Part shown: positions 35,138 through 47,204 of the stretch, in pieces
How positions within the stretch are numbered: the first letter of the stretch is position 1
Layout: the number at the start of each line of letters is the position of its first letter
Assembly (NCBI GenBank): GCA_030762935.1
Contig: CM060900.1
Coordinates: forward strand, 398,057,132-398,121,131
DNA: 64,000 nt
Direction of reading: 5' to 3'
DNA from: Hymenopus coronatus
Lineage: Eukaryota; Arthropoda; Insecta; Mantodea; Hymenopodidae
Made by a program: the position numbers and the translations under genes
Notes under the pieces: generated by a model
Databases searched by the model: none
The model's input: only the letters and a program-made list of their open reading frames with translations
What the model was told of the DNA's origin: nothing

Positions 35138-35418
35138 TTAACGTTATTTATTTCCGACAAAGTAAATATTTTTTAATTCTCGATTTAAATTATTGAGGAA
35201 AATAATACGTAATATTCCTACTATTAAATAAACATAATTGAATGTGTATATGTTGTATATTACTTAATATTTAATTAGCGGTATATTTATAAATACAAAT
35301 TTTCGTTGTAAATTAAATGCATATACGCGAATATGTTTAAAAAAAACAAGCATCTGTAATATAAGAAATTTAGCTGTTACTAGCATATACGGAATTTTTC
35401 TCCATTCATTTATAGAAA

Positions 35419-36239
35419 ATGTCGGAAAACCCGGGCCCATCGTCCATGAGAGCAGATGATCCTAGACTTAGTGAATTCATAACTCAGACATTACCGGAGT
35501 TAGAAGACTGTGACATTGTTGACAGTGATGAGGACATAAATGACCCCACATTCGTAATGAAAAGTGGCCATAGATGAGATTCAGAAATCGAGGAATGTGA
35601 TGATGAGTCAGATACTGAGACAGAAAGTGTACAAAGTAACACTGCAACTTTCCTAAGGAAAAAAAAGATTCGTTTAAAACAAAACACCCCCACCACGAAA
35701 TGTTCAAACCAGAGCGCACATTTTAATTCAACTTCCTGAATTGCGACCTTCAGCTAAATCTGTTGGTAACAATATCAAACTGTATGGCAATTATTATACA
35801 CACCAATGAAATGGGGCCGTGCCGTGGCCTCTCACCTAGATGACCCGGGTTCGATCCCAAGCGACCGTATGTGAGATTTATGGTGAACAAAGCGGCGCAG
35901 GGGTGGGTTTTCTCCGGGTTCTCCTGCCCTCCCTCCCCCCCAGAGACTCACATGAGAGGAAGACTTTCACACAATTTACTCCAAGAATTGAGACTCAATA
36001 TAAGGACTTTGAGCCCTGACAAAATTCCAGAGAAGGATGCGGCTAAATAAGAGGTTTCTGAAAACAGAAAAACATGTACTCTATGCCCCCCGAAACTGAA
36101 AAGGATGACAGGGTACCCTTGCTACAAGTGTCAGCGCACAATATGTCGAAAAGTTTGTCAAAAAAAGTGTGTCGCATTTGTGCAGAGAAAGACTGTTTTA
36201 CTACACAAAAGTGTTCAGTTTTCCAAATTAAAGAAATAA
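35419..36239 (+). pseudogene. piggyBac-like transposase remnant, core missing
   Basis: The ATG at 35419 starts an acidic N terminus (MSENPGPSSMRADDPRLSEF, then many D/E residues with DSDEDIND), typical of piggyBac-like transposases. A TGA at 35575-35577 interrupts it after 52 codons, and the same frame continues with EIEECDDESDTETESVQ. At 36075-36239 the C-terminal Cys-rich domain follows. It begins TCTLCPPKLKRMTGYPCYKC and continues with Cys residues in ICRKVCQKKCV, ending at TAA 36237. About 400 residues of DDD catalytic core, expected between these parts, are absent. That space holds about 100 bp of N-side remnant, a SINE and about 110 bp of C-side remnant. The copy is dead. Confidence 0.8.
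35812..35941 (+). repeat. SINE family 1 copy inside the piggyBac relic
   Basis: The head is shortened (gtgccgtggcctctcaccta) but box B gggttcgatcccaagcgacc is good. The central block gtgagatttatggtgaacaa and ggcgcaggggtgggttttct follows and stops in a C-run at 35934-35941. The copy is truncated before the 3' half. Confidence 0.85.
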
Positions 36240-36454
36240 CTACTTTTTGCCCAATATTATGAAGTTATTTAAGTCAAAAAGTGATTATTAGTGAATTTTT
36301 AATACAGTGAAACATTTTTTAAACGCTTATGTTGTCAGGATTGTTAACCATAATTGTTTTACACGTACGCGGTCTCTCAGACCTCCTGTACCAATTGTTA
36401 TATTTTCGTACCGTACCAGTTGAGGGTCAGTATCATTTCTGTTCCATACAGTTT

Positions 36455-37310
36455 TAAAACGTTTTCTACCATGTATGACTAGTTGGTAGAGGAAACATAG
36501 TATACCATCTAAATGAAATCCTTCGATCATCTTGTATAAAAAAAAAATAAATAAAAAAAAATAAAAAAAAAAGATGTTTGAAACGGCCGCGCGCGTTTAT
36601 GTGAACTATAAACGTAGTCTCATTAGTACAAAAGTTGGTATTTAAAGTCAATATCCTCGAAACATGCGACACAAAGATAAAAAGAAATGTAATAGGCACA
36701 ATAATAATAATTCCTCCGCCCAAATCTGCGCCTAACATAGCAAGAATTTAGATGTTTTTGATTTTCGCTAAAATGCTCAAACGATTTTGATTACCTAAGT
36801 ATTTGAGAGAACTACAATATTAATTAATGTCGTTACATGAAAAAATAAACTGTGCCTACATCTGGAATTTTATGTGAACAGTCTTTAAGCTCCTCTTCGT
36901 TCTGAAGGAACCTTCTTTAATTATGTACAACAGATAAACCTTAGAGTTACACTCAGTCGCACTACCGAGTAAATGTGGGTGTTTTAGAACACAAAATGCA
37001 TTTAAAAGGTTTTTGTGACATCAGCAAATTCCGAGATTCCTGTCAATATTTGTTAGAACTTTTCAATATTTAATTTTTAAAAGGTCCCTAGCCTTTAATT
37101 TCTTTCTCGCATTATGGAAACAATATGGAATTTCAGCAACCACTTTTAAACATTGAACTATAAATTCTATTTTCCCTTTGTTTCCACAGCAAATTCTGTC
37201 ATGAAACTACGATTACCTAAGTTTATCTGTATCAACAGAAGAAAATTATAATTTTGCGTAAGAATAATTTGTTGAAGCTATAAAATGCTTGATTTTGGGT
37301 AAGGAAAGTC
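36455..37310 (+). repeat. Rep1 copy F (diverged)
   Basis: The left end has gttttctaccatgtatg and gtataccatc. An A-rich expansion at 36537-36572 replaces part of the left interior. Then come acaaaagttggtatttaaag, catgcgacacaaagat, caaacgattttgattac, tctgaaggaacc and aacagataaacc. The tail region resembles copy H (gcgtaagaataatttgttg). Confidence 0.65.
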
Positions 37311-37984
37311 ACGTCATGTAATGTATCAGCATTTTTTTTCATTCGAAAACTACATGCAGCATAGACTTTATTTCAGCTTCCCACAGCCAATGGGCCATGG
37401 GCTGTGTATTGCTAAAATTTCAAAGCATTATATGCCGACATTATGAGATACATTTAACCCAGAAATTTTCCAAAGTACAGCATGTTTAGTTGTGCAAATA
37501 AAAGCGAGCCGAAAGGCTCCGTAAACTTAATTTCAAATAGAGTTCCAGAGCCGATTTACATGTAATCGAAATGGGCGCCATGATGAATACAGCAAAGCAT
37601 CCACATACTTAAAAATACAAAATCAAGCCAAAATATATAAAATTAAGGAATAAAAGCTTAGTGTTCTCATCGCTGTAAGCTGTGGCCCATATTCTACTAC
37701 GATCAACCTCAGCGAGTTGAGCACGTGATGTGTAACGGGTTGAGTTTGACGGTTACATTGCTTTCCTTCATACCTGCAAGCTTCTTCCCAGCATGCCGAC
37801 AGATTTTAATAATACATAAATGAATCACCGTAACCCCTTTATGCTCTCATTAGTTTGGTTACAGGAAACACCATACTTTTTCTCTCCCCTCCACTGTCTT
37901 AACGCTATCTTCTACTTTCTTTTTCGTGATCTTCATGTACGATTAAGTTTGGGCGTTTTTGTTTTCTTTTAGGTGATGTCGCTG
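37311..37984. other. Non-coding, nothing recognised
   Basis: AT-rich DNA, no supported content. Confidence 0.5.
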
Positions 37985-38255
37985 TGCTTTTTTTTTTTTT
38001 TTTTTTTTTTTTAAATACGGTACCGGGGTGTGATCAGGACTCCGGCACTGTATACCCTACTTTTATTTACTTTTTTTTTACCTTGTTTTTCTGTATTATT
38101 ACTGGATTGCTGTTTTCTTACTGTTACAACACACACATAAACACAAACATATAACACCCATGCCCAAGGCGGGACTCGAACCCACGATCCCCAGCGCTAC
38201 GAAGCACCAAAGCGGGACGCCTTGGCGAGCGCGAGCACGGCTATGGGGACCGGCT
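37985..38255 (-). repeat. tRNA-derived SINE, family 3 (with poly-A tail)
   Basis: On the minus strand the head begins near 38255 with gccggtccccatagccgtg, has box B gtgggttcgagtcccgcctt, and is followed by gggcatgggtgttatatgtt. Toward the 3' end comes cagtgccggagtcctgatca, and the copy closes with a poly-A tail seen as the T-run 37989-38012. It is the most complete copy of this family here. Confidence 0.85.
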
Positions 38256-39484
38256 GCTTTCGTTTGTGTTCTTTGTCGACTGAGTGATCCGTATTTGTGT
38301 AATTATACCATATTTACCTTTATTGTCGGATTTGAGTACGACTCTGTGTTCAGTAATTTCGCAATAAAGGGCCCGTATAAATACTAATTTTTATATAGCT
38401 ATTACTTATAGTTATTAAGTTTGACAAGTGTGCTAGCTGTGCTGAATTTCCACATGATTTCAGTGGCTTTCTATGAACTTGGGTCGGAACTAATAAAATG
38501 CACAATGGGTTGCATGGTCCATACCATGTTGCGTCTACATAACGTTCACAGAAAATCAGGGATACATGACAACATACAGCAGAGCTATCAGGGTTATAGG
38601 CAAATTTAAACGCCAGAGAATAATGTAACCTTCGAAAAGCATTCAACATAATGCAGAGACTGTCGGCGCCAAGAGCTATAGAAAGAACGGATGATGTGGT
38701 AATTTGTCATTTAAACTTTGTGCGTTTCATATTAAAACAAAAAGGGCTTTGCTATACAGAGCACTTGAGTTTCGGAATAACCAGGATCAGTAAGTTCGCT
38801 AAGATTTTCATCAGCTCTTGAATGAAGATGCTGATTTTGTTTATCCCACTCTGTATGGTTTCCAGCATCTTAAGGTATCGGAAACTTAGTGGGTGTAATG
38901 CTACTTTGCATACACAGGCAGCTTTATCTGAAGAACTGAACCCTTCTGCATTGGAGCATGTTTATACATCAGGGCAAAGAAAACAGTGCCTTCCTCTTGC
39001 GTAGGATAAACAAAAACTGTGCACATGTGGTTATTTCAGAGTATCTACCCATTGCACTTACTGCTAAGCCTACTTTAAAGTCCTTATCACCAGGATGGAT
39101 GAGTTGTGAAAATTGGTCTTACTCAGGACAAGACGATATTTCTTTTAAGTATGTTCATGAGGACCTTCGATCTGCAGATAGTTAACAGAAAAGCAGTTAT
39201 AGGACATGCATCGAGAATTTCGTTTCAGATATCATTTTCCATATCCGAAAGCTCAAGATGTTGGAGAATTTTGCATAGAATCAAGGCTTTTTCACTGAAT
39301 TTCACTGTTATAAGAGTCCCTTCGTCCTAGAAAGAATTTGTAATACGTCAAGATGCTGCTGTCGATAACCAATGGTCTGATGCAGTACCTTAATTATTTG
39401 CTGGTCATCTCATTTGCTAGTGTATTGGCTATTCAGATTGACGGACCAAGGATTATTTTGAAACTTGCGGCACAATTCTAAGGA
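38256..39484. other. Non-coding, nothing recognised
   Basis: Several short open stretches on both strands (for example 38350-38649 minus, 38958-39185 plus) have no recognisable motif. Nothing is supported as a gene. Confidence 0.45.
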
Positions 39485-39750
39485 ATTTATTTATTTATTT
39501 ATTTAGCTTAATATCCTTTAGCCTGGTTGGTCATATCGGACGATGAATGAAATTGGTAAAATGATGCTCAAATGATCTCGGGGCCCATGGAGCTTAAGGT
39601 TACTCGACATTCGTCTTCTCAGGATAAGGGAAACCCCGATAAAAACCTTATCCGGGAAAACGACCCTAAGCGAGATTCTAACTCACGACATGTTGAATAT
39701 GAGGCAGACACGATACCATCACACTACCCAGGTGGCCTGTTAAGGAATTT
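39485..39750 (-). repeat. tRNA-derived SINE, family 4 (TTTA tail)
   Basis: On the minus strand the head near 39740 has gggtagtgtgatggtatcgt and box B tgagttagaatctcg. The body contains ttcccttatcctgagaagac and cgtccgatatgaccaaccag. The tail is a (TAAA)n run, seen as ttta repeats at 39488-39505. The body matches 59839-60060. Confidence 0.8.
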
Positions 39751-40240
39751 AGTTTTGACTCTTTATGACCTAACGTTCTAAGCTGATTAAAACCAAAACA
39801 AAATGGCTTGGTCGATTCTGTTAACGTTTATGCCGAAATAGAAAACATTTTTATATTAATGAAATTTGTGTGCGTACAAGGCAATCAGCAGGATCCTGAG
39901 CTTTTGACTCAAGTGTATTACTGAGATATTTATCGTAACCGCCGCAGTAAAACATTTAGTCACTTTTAGAACGACTCTTTTAGTAGCAAAATTGGACCCC
40001 TGTTACTCAGTGTCGAAAGTATAGATTTAATTAGAAACCAATAGCAGTAGGTACATTTTGTATAGTTCGCTTTGGCCAAGTTACTTATCATATTTTTCAG
40101 CCCTTTGCTTGAGTAAGTAAATTCAGGCGATGTATCTCTCAGTAAGCAAGATGTATAGCAATAGTGGCCATAAATGTATAGAAAATGCAAATAAGCTGGT
40201 GTTTGCAGTCTCCATGCGTGCGAAGTATGATTGCATGCCT
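39751..40240. other. Non-coding, nothing recognised
   Basis: AT-rich, no supported content. Confidence 0.5.
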
Positions 40241-40375
40241 TTTAGATAATACACAAACATACAACATTATACATCATGCCCCTAGCGGGATTCAAACCCG
40301 CGATCCTTTCGCCGCAGAATGTCAAAAGCAAACGCGTCATCGGTCACGGCTACATGACGGTATATTACAAATGAG
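40241..40375 (-). repeat. tRNA-derived SINE, family 3 (partial)
   Basis: On the minus strand the copy has tgtagccgtgaccgatgacg, box B gcgggtttgaatcccgctag, and then ggggcatgatgtataatgtt. It has the same order as the copies at 37985 and 49072, without the 3' half. Confidence 0.75.
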
Positions 40376-41679
40376 TGCTGCTGGTCCTTCTGCTCATTTT
40401 AGCGTTTCCTGAGACGAGTTTATTGTTTTCAGTGATGTTTTTATATTCTATGCCGAAGTCCGGAGAAAGAAAAGTATTCAAATCTTTGTGCTGTGAATGA
40501 AAATGATCATAAACTGATCTGGCCTCCTTATGGAGGTTCTCTAAAAACTTTTATTTCAGCCAAACCATAGAAAATGTTCAGAGAAAGACACCCTCAAGGA
40601 AGACAAGCGCCTACAATCTTAGCAAATTATCTTCAACAATGCAATGAGTGCTGATGCTTTTTCGATAATTTGATTGAGGTTAACGAGTGGTGATTGTTAT
40701 GATATTATTTAATACCTTAAGGATGAATTCGAAATTTAAATTAACTATGGTAAGCAAAAAGAGAATAGGTAAGTTAATTGCAATGCGAGTACGATGTCAT
40801 TTTTGTACTTTTAATGTAGTCACTGAAGTGGCTTACTAGTTCCATCTCATTGCGGCGCTAGATTTTGTACAGTTTCATAGATCACCAAGTCTGGCCATTT
40901 TTACAGTTTTTACCAACCGCCAGCAACGAACAGGAAGGTGCCTGAGAACAGGTTTCCTAGATTCCTAGTCCAGTCTGAGCAGAAATTATAGAAATAAAAA
41001 GTGAATGACGAAGAAAAAAACTTGGTTAATACTATTAGTTTCTAAGCATCATGGTTTAAAACTGTCGACTAAGTTCGACCATTATTGGTGAATAAGAATC
41101 AAGTTCGACTCCCTGGCGAACAAGGCATGAATGAGGCCGTACGTTGGCTGAAAGGCGCGCGCGTGTATCTTTTATAAATGACAGAATACAGTGAAATTAT
41201 CGAGGTTAACGGTTTACCTTAACTTAAGATTGGAAGATTTCCAGACCAAATTTAATCTTAGGTTTTGAAAACGTAACATTGGTTGTGTCAGAATTTAGAA
41301 AGCTTTTCGAAGTTTTATCTTTCCAAGGCACAGGTGTCTTGCGAGATATGAACTTTGGGCAACATTGTTTAGGTCGTATGTTAGAAGGTGCTATCAGATT
41401 TCAGTGGCAGCCGCATACCGCTAATGAGACCAAAATAGTGCAGAGGATGATGTCACATCGCCTGTTAGAGAAATTATGGTGGATTGAGTGGGGTTGCACG
41501 GAGCTTTGTGAGGAGCCAAGTGTGTCTATGTCATCACAATGGTTTCACTTGATTGAATCATAGCATGCTTTGTATTCTGTGCTACTCGCCAACACAATGT
41601 CTGTTTAGGAGGCACTGTAACGGTTTAGACTCTCTTGGTGTTAAATGATTAGTTTACCAATCAACTTCGCTGAAATTAA
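40376..41679. other. Non-coding, nothing recognised
   Basis: A 94-codon open stretch at 41279-41563 (+) starts at TTG and resembles nothing I know. Otherwise AT-rich. Confidence 0.45.
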
Positions 41680-42440
41680 ACACAATTATCTTTCCCTACT
41701 TTTCACCTTTCTCCCTCTGCTCATTAGAGTCTCTTTCTATTCTTTTTGTCCTGTTTACTTTTTTTTTTTTTTATTTTCTTTCTTATATTCTATTTTCTCT
41801 ACTCGTCATCACCCATCTCCCACGTGTTTTATTCCTTCTCTTGCTGCTTCTTTTCTATTTTCCATATTCCCTTCATCGTACTTCCCTTCATCTTTATTCT
41901 TTTCTTTTCTGTTACCTTCCTTTGGCCTCATTTCACACTTCTTCCTCTTTTTGTATTATATGTTCTTTACTCTTCATTTCACTTCTCTTACAGGATTCTT
42001 TTAATTTTTCTCCTTTGATTCCTCTCTCTTTTGCTTTTCCACCTCATGTTAGCTTTACTTTGTCTTTATTCTTTTCTGTTCCCCTACTTTCCATTGGCTT
42101 CATTTCACACATCTTCCTATTTCTCCCATATTTTTAATTTCTACTGTTCTCTCTATGCTGCATTCATCCTCTCTCGCGTATTGTATTCAATGTTCTTTGT
42201 ATTTATTCTCATTTATTCTTCCTTTTTCTTGTCTTTCCTGCTTTTGACTCCTCTTCCTCTTCTTTTATCTTCCATTCCTCCCTGTCTATCATTGCCGGCC
42301 TGCTTTTCTTTCTGTTTATTCACTTTTCGTTATTTTTTTCCTTTCTCTTCCCCCCTATATCTTTCTTTCATATATGTCCTTTTTACCTCTTCTTTTCTCT
42401 TTCACACCCGAATTCCTCCCTCTTCATTTTACTCCACGTC
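41680..42440 (+). repeat. Polypyrimidine minisatellite-like tract
   Basis: About 750 bp strongly biased to T and C on the plus strand. Phrases recur at about 150-180-bp spacing: ctttattcttttcttttctg (41897) with ctttattcttttctgttccc (42064), and ggcctcatttcacacttctt (41925) with ggcttcatttcacacatctt (42097). Long open frames seen here are artefacts of low T/C-codon stop content. Confidence 0.8.
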
Positions 42441-43129
42441 ACATTGCTCTGCACTGTTTTGCTTTTCACCTAATTTTGCGACAAACAAATGTAATGATTT
42501 GTGCACTTCCTGTTATAAATTATGACAGGATGAAAGCTACAGATGTGCATGGAATGTGCTATTCGATCCTGTTAGTTTTCTTCAAAGATCGTGACCAGCC
42601 TTGGTACCAAGCCATTGAACCTCTGCATTTGTGTTCTTTTAATGGACTTACAGGAGTGATTCAAAATGTAACCAGCGACGTATTAGCACGTACCAGTTTG
42701 TTCGCTATAGAACCAAGGGCGTTTTCAGTTATCAGCTACATGTTCTCCGAGGATGAGACAATGGGAAAATGCAAGGCTAAGCGACTGAATTTCTTTGCTG
42801 TGCCCCCCTCCCACTCTTTCCATCTTTTTAAAGACATTCTAGGAATAGTACGTTATGCATAACTGCAAACTATGATCTCCTTTTAAGAGAAAAATGCTCG
42901 CTTTTTCCCTGATAAAAACTCAGGCAGCAGCGAATTAGAAATACTTTGCAGTCAATTCTGTATGTAGGGTCACAGTAATTATGTTATTGTGCTACATTAA
43001 TAATTGGCATGTGGCGCACCAAATGTCGGGTGAGCAGATGACGGTATTCAGTGTCGCGATAAACAAACTACTCGTGCTTTTATCAAAATAAACGCACATT
43101 TAATATTATAAGATACTTCTTACAGGAAG

Positions 43130-43132
<3 letters not shown>
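42441..43132. other. Non-coding; open stretch of unknown meaning
   Basis: An open frame continues from the pyrimidine tract to 42862 and includes DRDQPWYQAIEPLHLC, but no family is recognised and no start or splice site is convincing. Confidence 0.35.

Positions 43133-43199
<67 letters not shown>
43133..43199 (+). repeat. (AG)n microsatellite
   Basis: About 33 uninterrupted AG units. The length and purity suggest a young, polymorphic locus. Confidence 0.98.
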
Positions 43200-43202
<3 letters not shown>

Positions 43203-43399
43203 CAGGGGAGATGCTGCAACGCTGTGTTTCACTTCACATGGAGTTAACAATTATACGTCATTTACAATTTCTTTAATTTCATTGGCTGAAGCGACACGCT
43301 CTTTGGTGCAATGTGAAACATCAGGGACTTCCGAGAACAAACAATGCTGGCTATGTGTGTAACTTATGAGACTGATGGTCAAAAGCAAAGCGTATGTTA

Positions 43400-43404
43400 T
43401 CAGT

Positions 43405-43447
<43 letters not shown>

Positions 43448-43462
43448 GCACGCACGCACATA
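43400..43462. repeat. Compound (TA)n(CA)n microsatellite
   Basis: A tata run passes into caca and then cgca units. Confidence 0.95.
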
Positions 43463-45326
43463 TCGAAACAAAAGTACTGGACAAAAGGCCTCAGTGTATT
43501 ACACTTAAGGCAATGAGAAACAAAAGAATGGTTACTGAATATTTCAAAGTTAACTCTTAACTCTGGCAGATTTTACCTTGAATAGTAAATATATTAGAAA
43601 CGTTTAATGCCACAAAACACTTTTTGACTTAAGTTGTATATTGTAACAGATATAATCTTTCTACAGTAAATTGTTTATCCATATATTTTTAAAAATAATG
43701 CTCTAGTTTCGATGCTCCATGAAGCATTTCCAAGTGAAAACTCAGTTACCAACCATACTTTTTTATGCCAGTGTGTCAAACTTACTATGTTCTAAAAGAA
43801 ATCCAGAGAAATTGTAATTTATTAAAGAAGCCCACATTTTATTGGCAGAATCAGTAAATATACCAAACTGTGCTTGATTGACACACTCAAATGCTATTTA
43901 GGAATAATGCCCCTGTTTATGAGAAGCTGTATTTTTGTTGTGAAGTGAAGTGAATGTTCACAGCAATGAAATTACCCTTTAAGAATGCCACTCGGTGAAG
44001 CTTACTACACTACCTCAGTTTACTCCTTTGTATTTTACAGGCATCAGGTTGGAAATATTGGCCTGAAAATCTTCGCATTGCTTGATTTAAATCCCAAATT
44101 ACTAAAATTGATATTTGTACGATTTTTCAGACCCGAAAAACAGACGAATGCGCGCGAGGGCTTTACCTTAGATGAGTGATGGAGAAAGTAACAATGGGAG
44201 ATATGGCCGCTCATAATTAACACATCGAGTTTGGAGAAGGCTAAATCTATAATCTATTGAGTAATAATGACGAATAAATGACCTACTGTAAAAATAATCG
44301 TGTAATAATTTAAACATTCAAGCGAGACCTAAGACATAACCATTTCATCGCCAATAGAACCGCAGTCGAACTTGAGACCTGGAGATCAGAGCAGACCCAC
44401 AAGCACCAGGCGCAGATGTCTTGAAGATATTTGCAACAAGTTTCATTCAAAACGATAGCAGTGGATGGAAGTTGGATAACGCGGAAATGGAGTGAAGCAG
44501 AACAGAAATCGTGACCCGACTCGGGGGTCATTGTTCTTGAAGGCACCTACCTAATTGTCCTCTCAGGATCGCAGAGAAAGTTGCCCACCCACTACAGCGA
44601 CTGGTTCCTGTGATAAGATTCTTGGACGAGATAGTTGGGGCAAGGCCGATGAAAGTTGACTTTCCACCCACGTGACCACACCCAACCACGACAATCTCGC
44701 TACTGCCCCTGAGGCACATGGTAGCTGTTGTGCTACAGGCATGGGTGTTGGGGAAGTAGAGGTGAAGAGAGCTTTACTCACCTATTTATACGAATTTCCA
44801 AATTCCTTGGACAAAGTATAGTTTTCCATTCGTTATATGTATGTTTTTCAGTACCGGAAAATAAGACGCCTTTAATTATTTAGTATAATAGTCCTCGCTG
44901 TTATCACAACCACGTTGACGTGCACCCAATAGGAGAAAATGAAACTTAAATAGTAAATCAGAAAGTTAGGCCAAGGGAACCAATCTGTGAGAAAGTAATT
45001 CTCCGTGCTTAAACAAATAATTCTGTTTTCACCACGCACTATTACTACTATATGTACCTAATTGCGGAAATGTTTAGACGAATGTATGAACATTATTTTT
45101 GAGGTAACAATAATTATTTTGTTTGTAGTAATATGATAGATGCAAAGACAATTCCTGCAGTTACATTTTCAAAACTTTCGAATAAAACTTCAGATATACA
45201 TTGCAGACATACCACGTTTCAAAAGCTACCAGATGACTCTCAAATATTGTATTACACTTTTTATGTGATTAATTACTTAGTGATACTTCTGTATATTTTA
45301 GAAGTAAAAGCAAAGTGTGTAAGTGC
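43463..45326. other. Non-coding with one GC-richer block
   Basis: The block 44330-44780 is GC-richer and open on the minus strand in overlapping frames (for example EIVVVGCGHVGGKSTF). A TATA-like sequence lies at its minus-strand upstream edge near 44785. I cannot match it to any family and do not call a gene. Confidence 0.35.

Positions 45327-45367
<41 letters not shown>
45327..45367 (+). repeat. (GA)n microsatellite
   Basis: About 20 uninterrupted GA units after gtgcgt. Confidence 0.97.
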
Positions 45368-45370
<3 letters not shown>

Positions 45371-46004
45371 TTGTTTTAATAGCTTACCGATAAGTTTTAT
45401 TTATATGTTAAACATATGTGACGCAGAATACTGATTGGTTGAAATTTGCACCTTAAAGACCACTTCGAAGATTCACATGCGTTGTGAAAATTCATAATTA
45501 GAAAAATGTTAAACACCTATTGGGGATATTAATTTTTACTGGTCACATATCAAGAGTTTAAAGCGCAACTACATGAAAATAACTTCCACATGTTAATGTA
45601 TAAGAATCAAAGTTTATTAAAGAGCAAAAATCCAAAAACTACTATTTCAAGAACGTTCGACAACTTAACAGGTCGGTGTTCTTAACAGATTAGTTATCTC
45701 CAATAAGGTGTAGTCAAACGTAAATTATTAAAACGATATAAACATGTCTATTTCAGAGGATGTAAAGCAACCTAGGTAAAAAATACCCTCAACTATTCTG
45801 GCTTAAACGTCACTCATTTTCCTAATTATTTTTTCAAAATTATTGTGTAATGGGAACTGAATGATCAAAGCACACACAAGGAAGCTTTGAATTACGCTTT
45901 TGTTTGAAAAATAAATTTCATAAATTTTGTTGTCACCCCGGGTAATTCTGCATCGCTAAACAAATTTGCTGCACCATGAAAGGAAACGTTGTTGGTTATT
46001 TTGT
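45368..46004. other. Non-coding, nothing recognised
   Basis: AT-rich, no supported content. Confidence 0.5.
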
Positions 46005-46120
46005 TTATACATACAAAATATTGTACAAATATATACACAAGACTAATATCCAAGCCCATAGCGGGAATCGACAGAGCGTAAGCGTGAAACGCGCCAACGA
46101 CCATGGCTACCGGAGCCGGC
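46005..46120 (-). repeat. tRNA-derived SINE, family 3 (degraded)
   Basis: On the minus strand the copy has ccggctccggtagccatggt, then box-B-like tgtcgattcccgctatgggc, then a decayed tatttgtacaatattttg. It matches the head of the other family 3 copies. Confidence 0.6.
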
Positions 46121-47204
46121 GTTGTAAGTTTTGTGTTATATCAGCTACGTAAGGAAATTTGTACTTATATGGTTGGAAACTACAAAATAATGTTAAAGTT
46201 TAGGCTTAAAAGGAGTGGAACAATTTGTGTATAATATATACGAAACTTTATTAAACGTATGAACTATTATTAAATAAGATTAAATAGCGAATATTGCCAG
46301 AAGTATATTCTAAAGCTTATATGCCGCCATAAGTTCTTATCATTGACGCCCCAGTACACTAATTTTAATGATATTTTAAAATATCAGAAAAATGTCATTT
46401 TGTACCCTTTGGAGTACGTGGATAAATTTTTGTTAATCCTTCAAATATTGGTACCATTCGTACTTCAAACACATATGGTATCTTTCTTTCCAAATATACC
46501 TGCTATATACCTTTTACAGATTTTTCTATAACTGACACGTTCTGATATAATTGATCCGTATTCGGAAACTACTGAAGTTAGCTGAATGAAATAAACCCCA
46601 CCTTAATGCTGTAGGCCAAACGTATGTATTCACGCGATGGTTCGTTACTTTTGTTTTCTGTTGTTTATTATTGTTATTATTTTTGTTTTGTTTTAAGTAG
46701 CGTATACATTTTAATAAAAGTTGTTTTATTAAGAACACTCCTATTTTCCTTCATAGATGCCATTGTTATGTGAAAGTAGACCAGTGAACACAGAAGTCGC
46801 GCGTTTACATCCGGTAACACCTTCAGCGTCTATCTTGAAATAGCTTATGCCATAACGGGTCATAAAGTTAGCAAATTTAGGATTTCAAACCCCACCTTAA
46901 AGCCAGATAAGGACTTCAATGTTAAGTTCCAAAATTAGATTATTTTCTTGTTTGGGGACATATCTGTAAATGTATATAAAGCTGAGTTTGACGTTTTGTA
47001 GGAAATGCATTTAAAATATAAACTGATAATAAGAGATGTATTTACATATTTTTGTATCCAAAACCAATTTAAATCAACTTAACTAATATTTTTCATTATT
47101 GATTTAATGGCCGCCGGGATAGAAGGGTTTTCAGATGAAAAATATATTTTTGACATATCTCTTGTGCAGTGCAAATATTGTGATAAACTGTACATTTTAA
47201 TTTG
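46121..47204. other. Non-coding, nothing recognised
   Basis: AT-rich, no supported content. Confidence 0.5.

Larger units (their letters stand above)
34928..36394 (+). mobile_element. piggyBac-like element, internally deleted
   Basis: TTAA lies at 34924-34927, followed by ctgttattac and a palindromic gcggtcttgtggaccgc. The right side shows gcggtctctcagacctcctg and taccaa ending near 36394, where the expected TTAA reads TTGT. A second right-end-like block, gcggtctctcagacgtgtag then taccag, lies at 35112-35137 and is followed by a good TTAA (35138-35141). The first 210 bp could therefore be a separate short element. Transposase remnants lie between. Boundaries are uncertain. Confidence 0.6.

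Noticed and set aside
41645..42862. Overlapping long ORFs with predicted membrane segments
   Set aside because: They come from a T/C-only tract, which lacks stop codons in several frames and encodes Phe/Leu/Ser by composition. The extension to 42862 has no recognisable motif.
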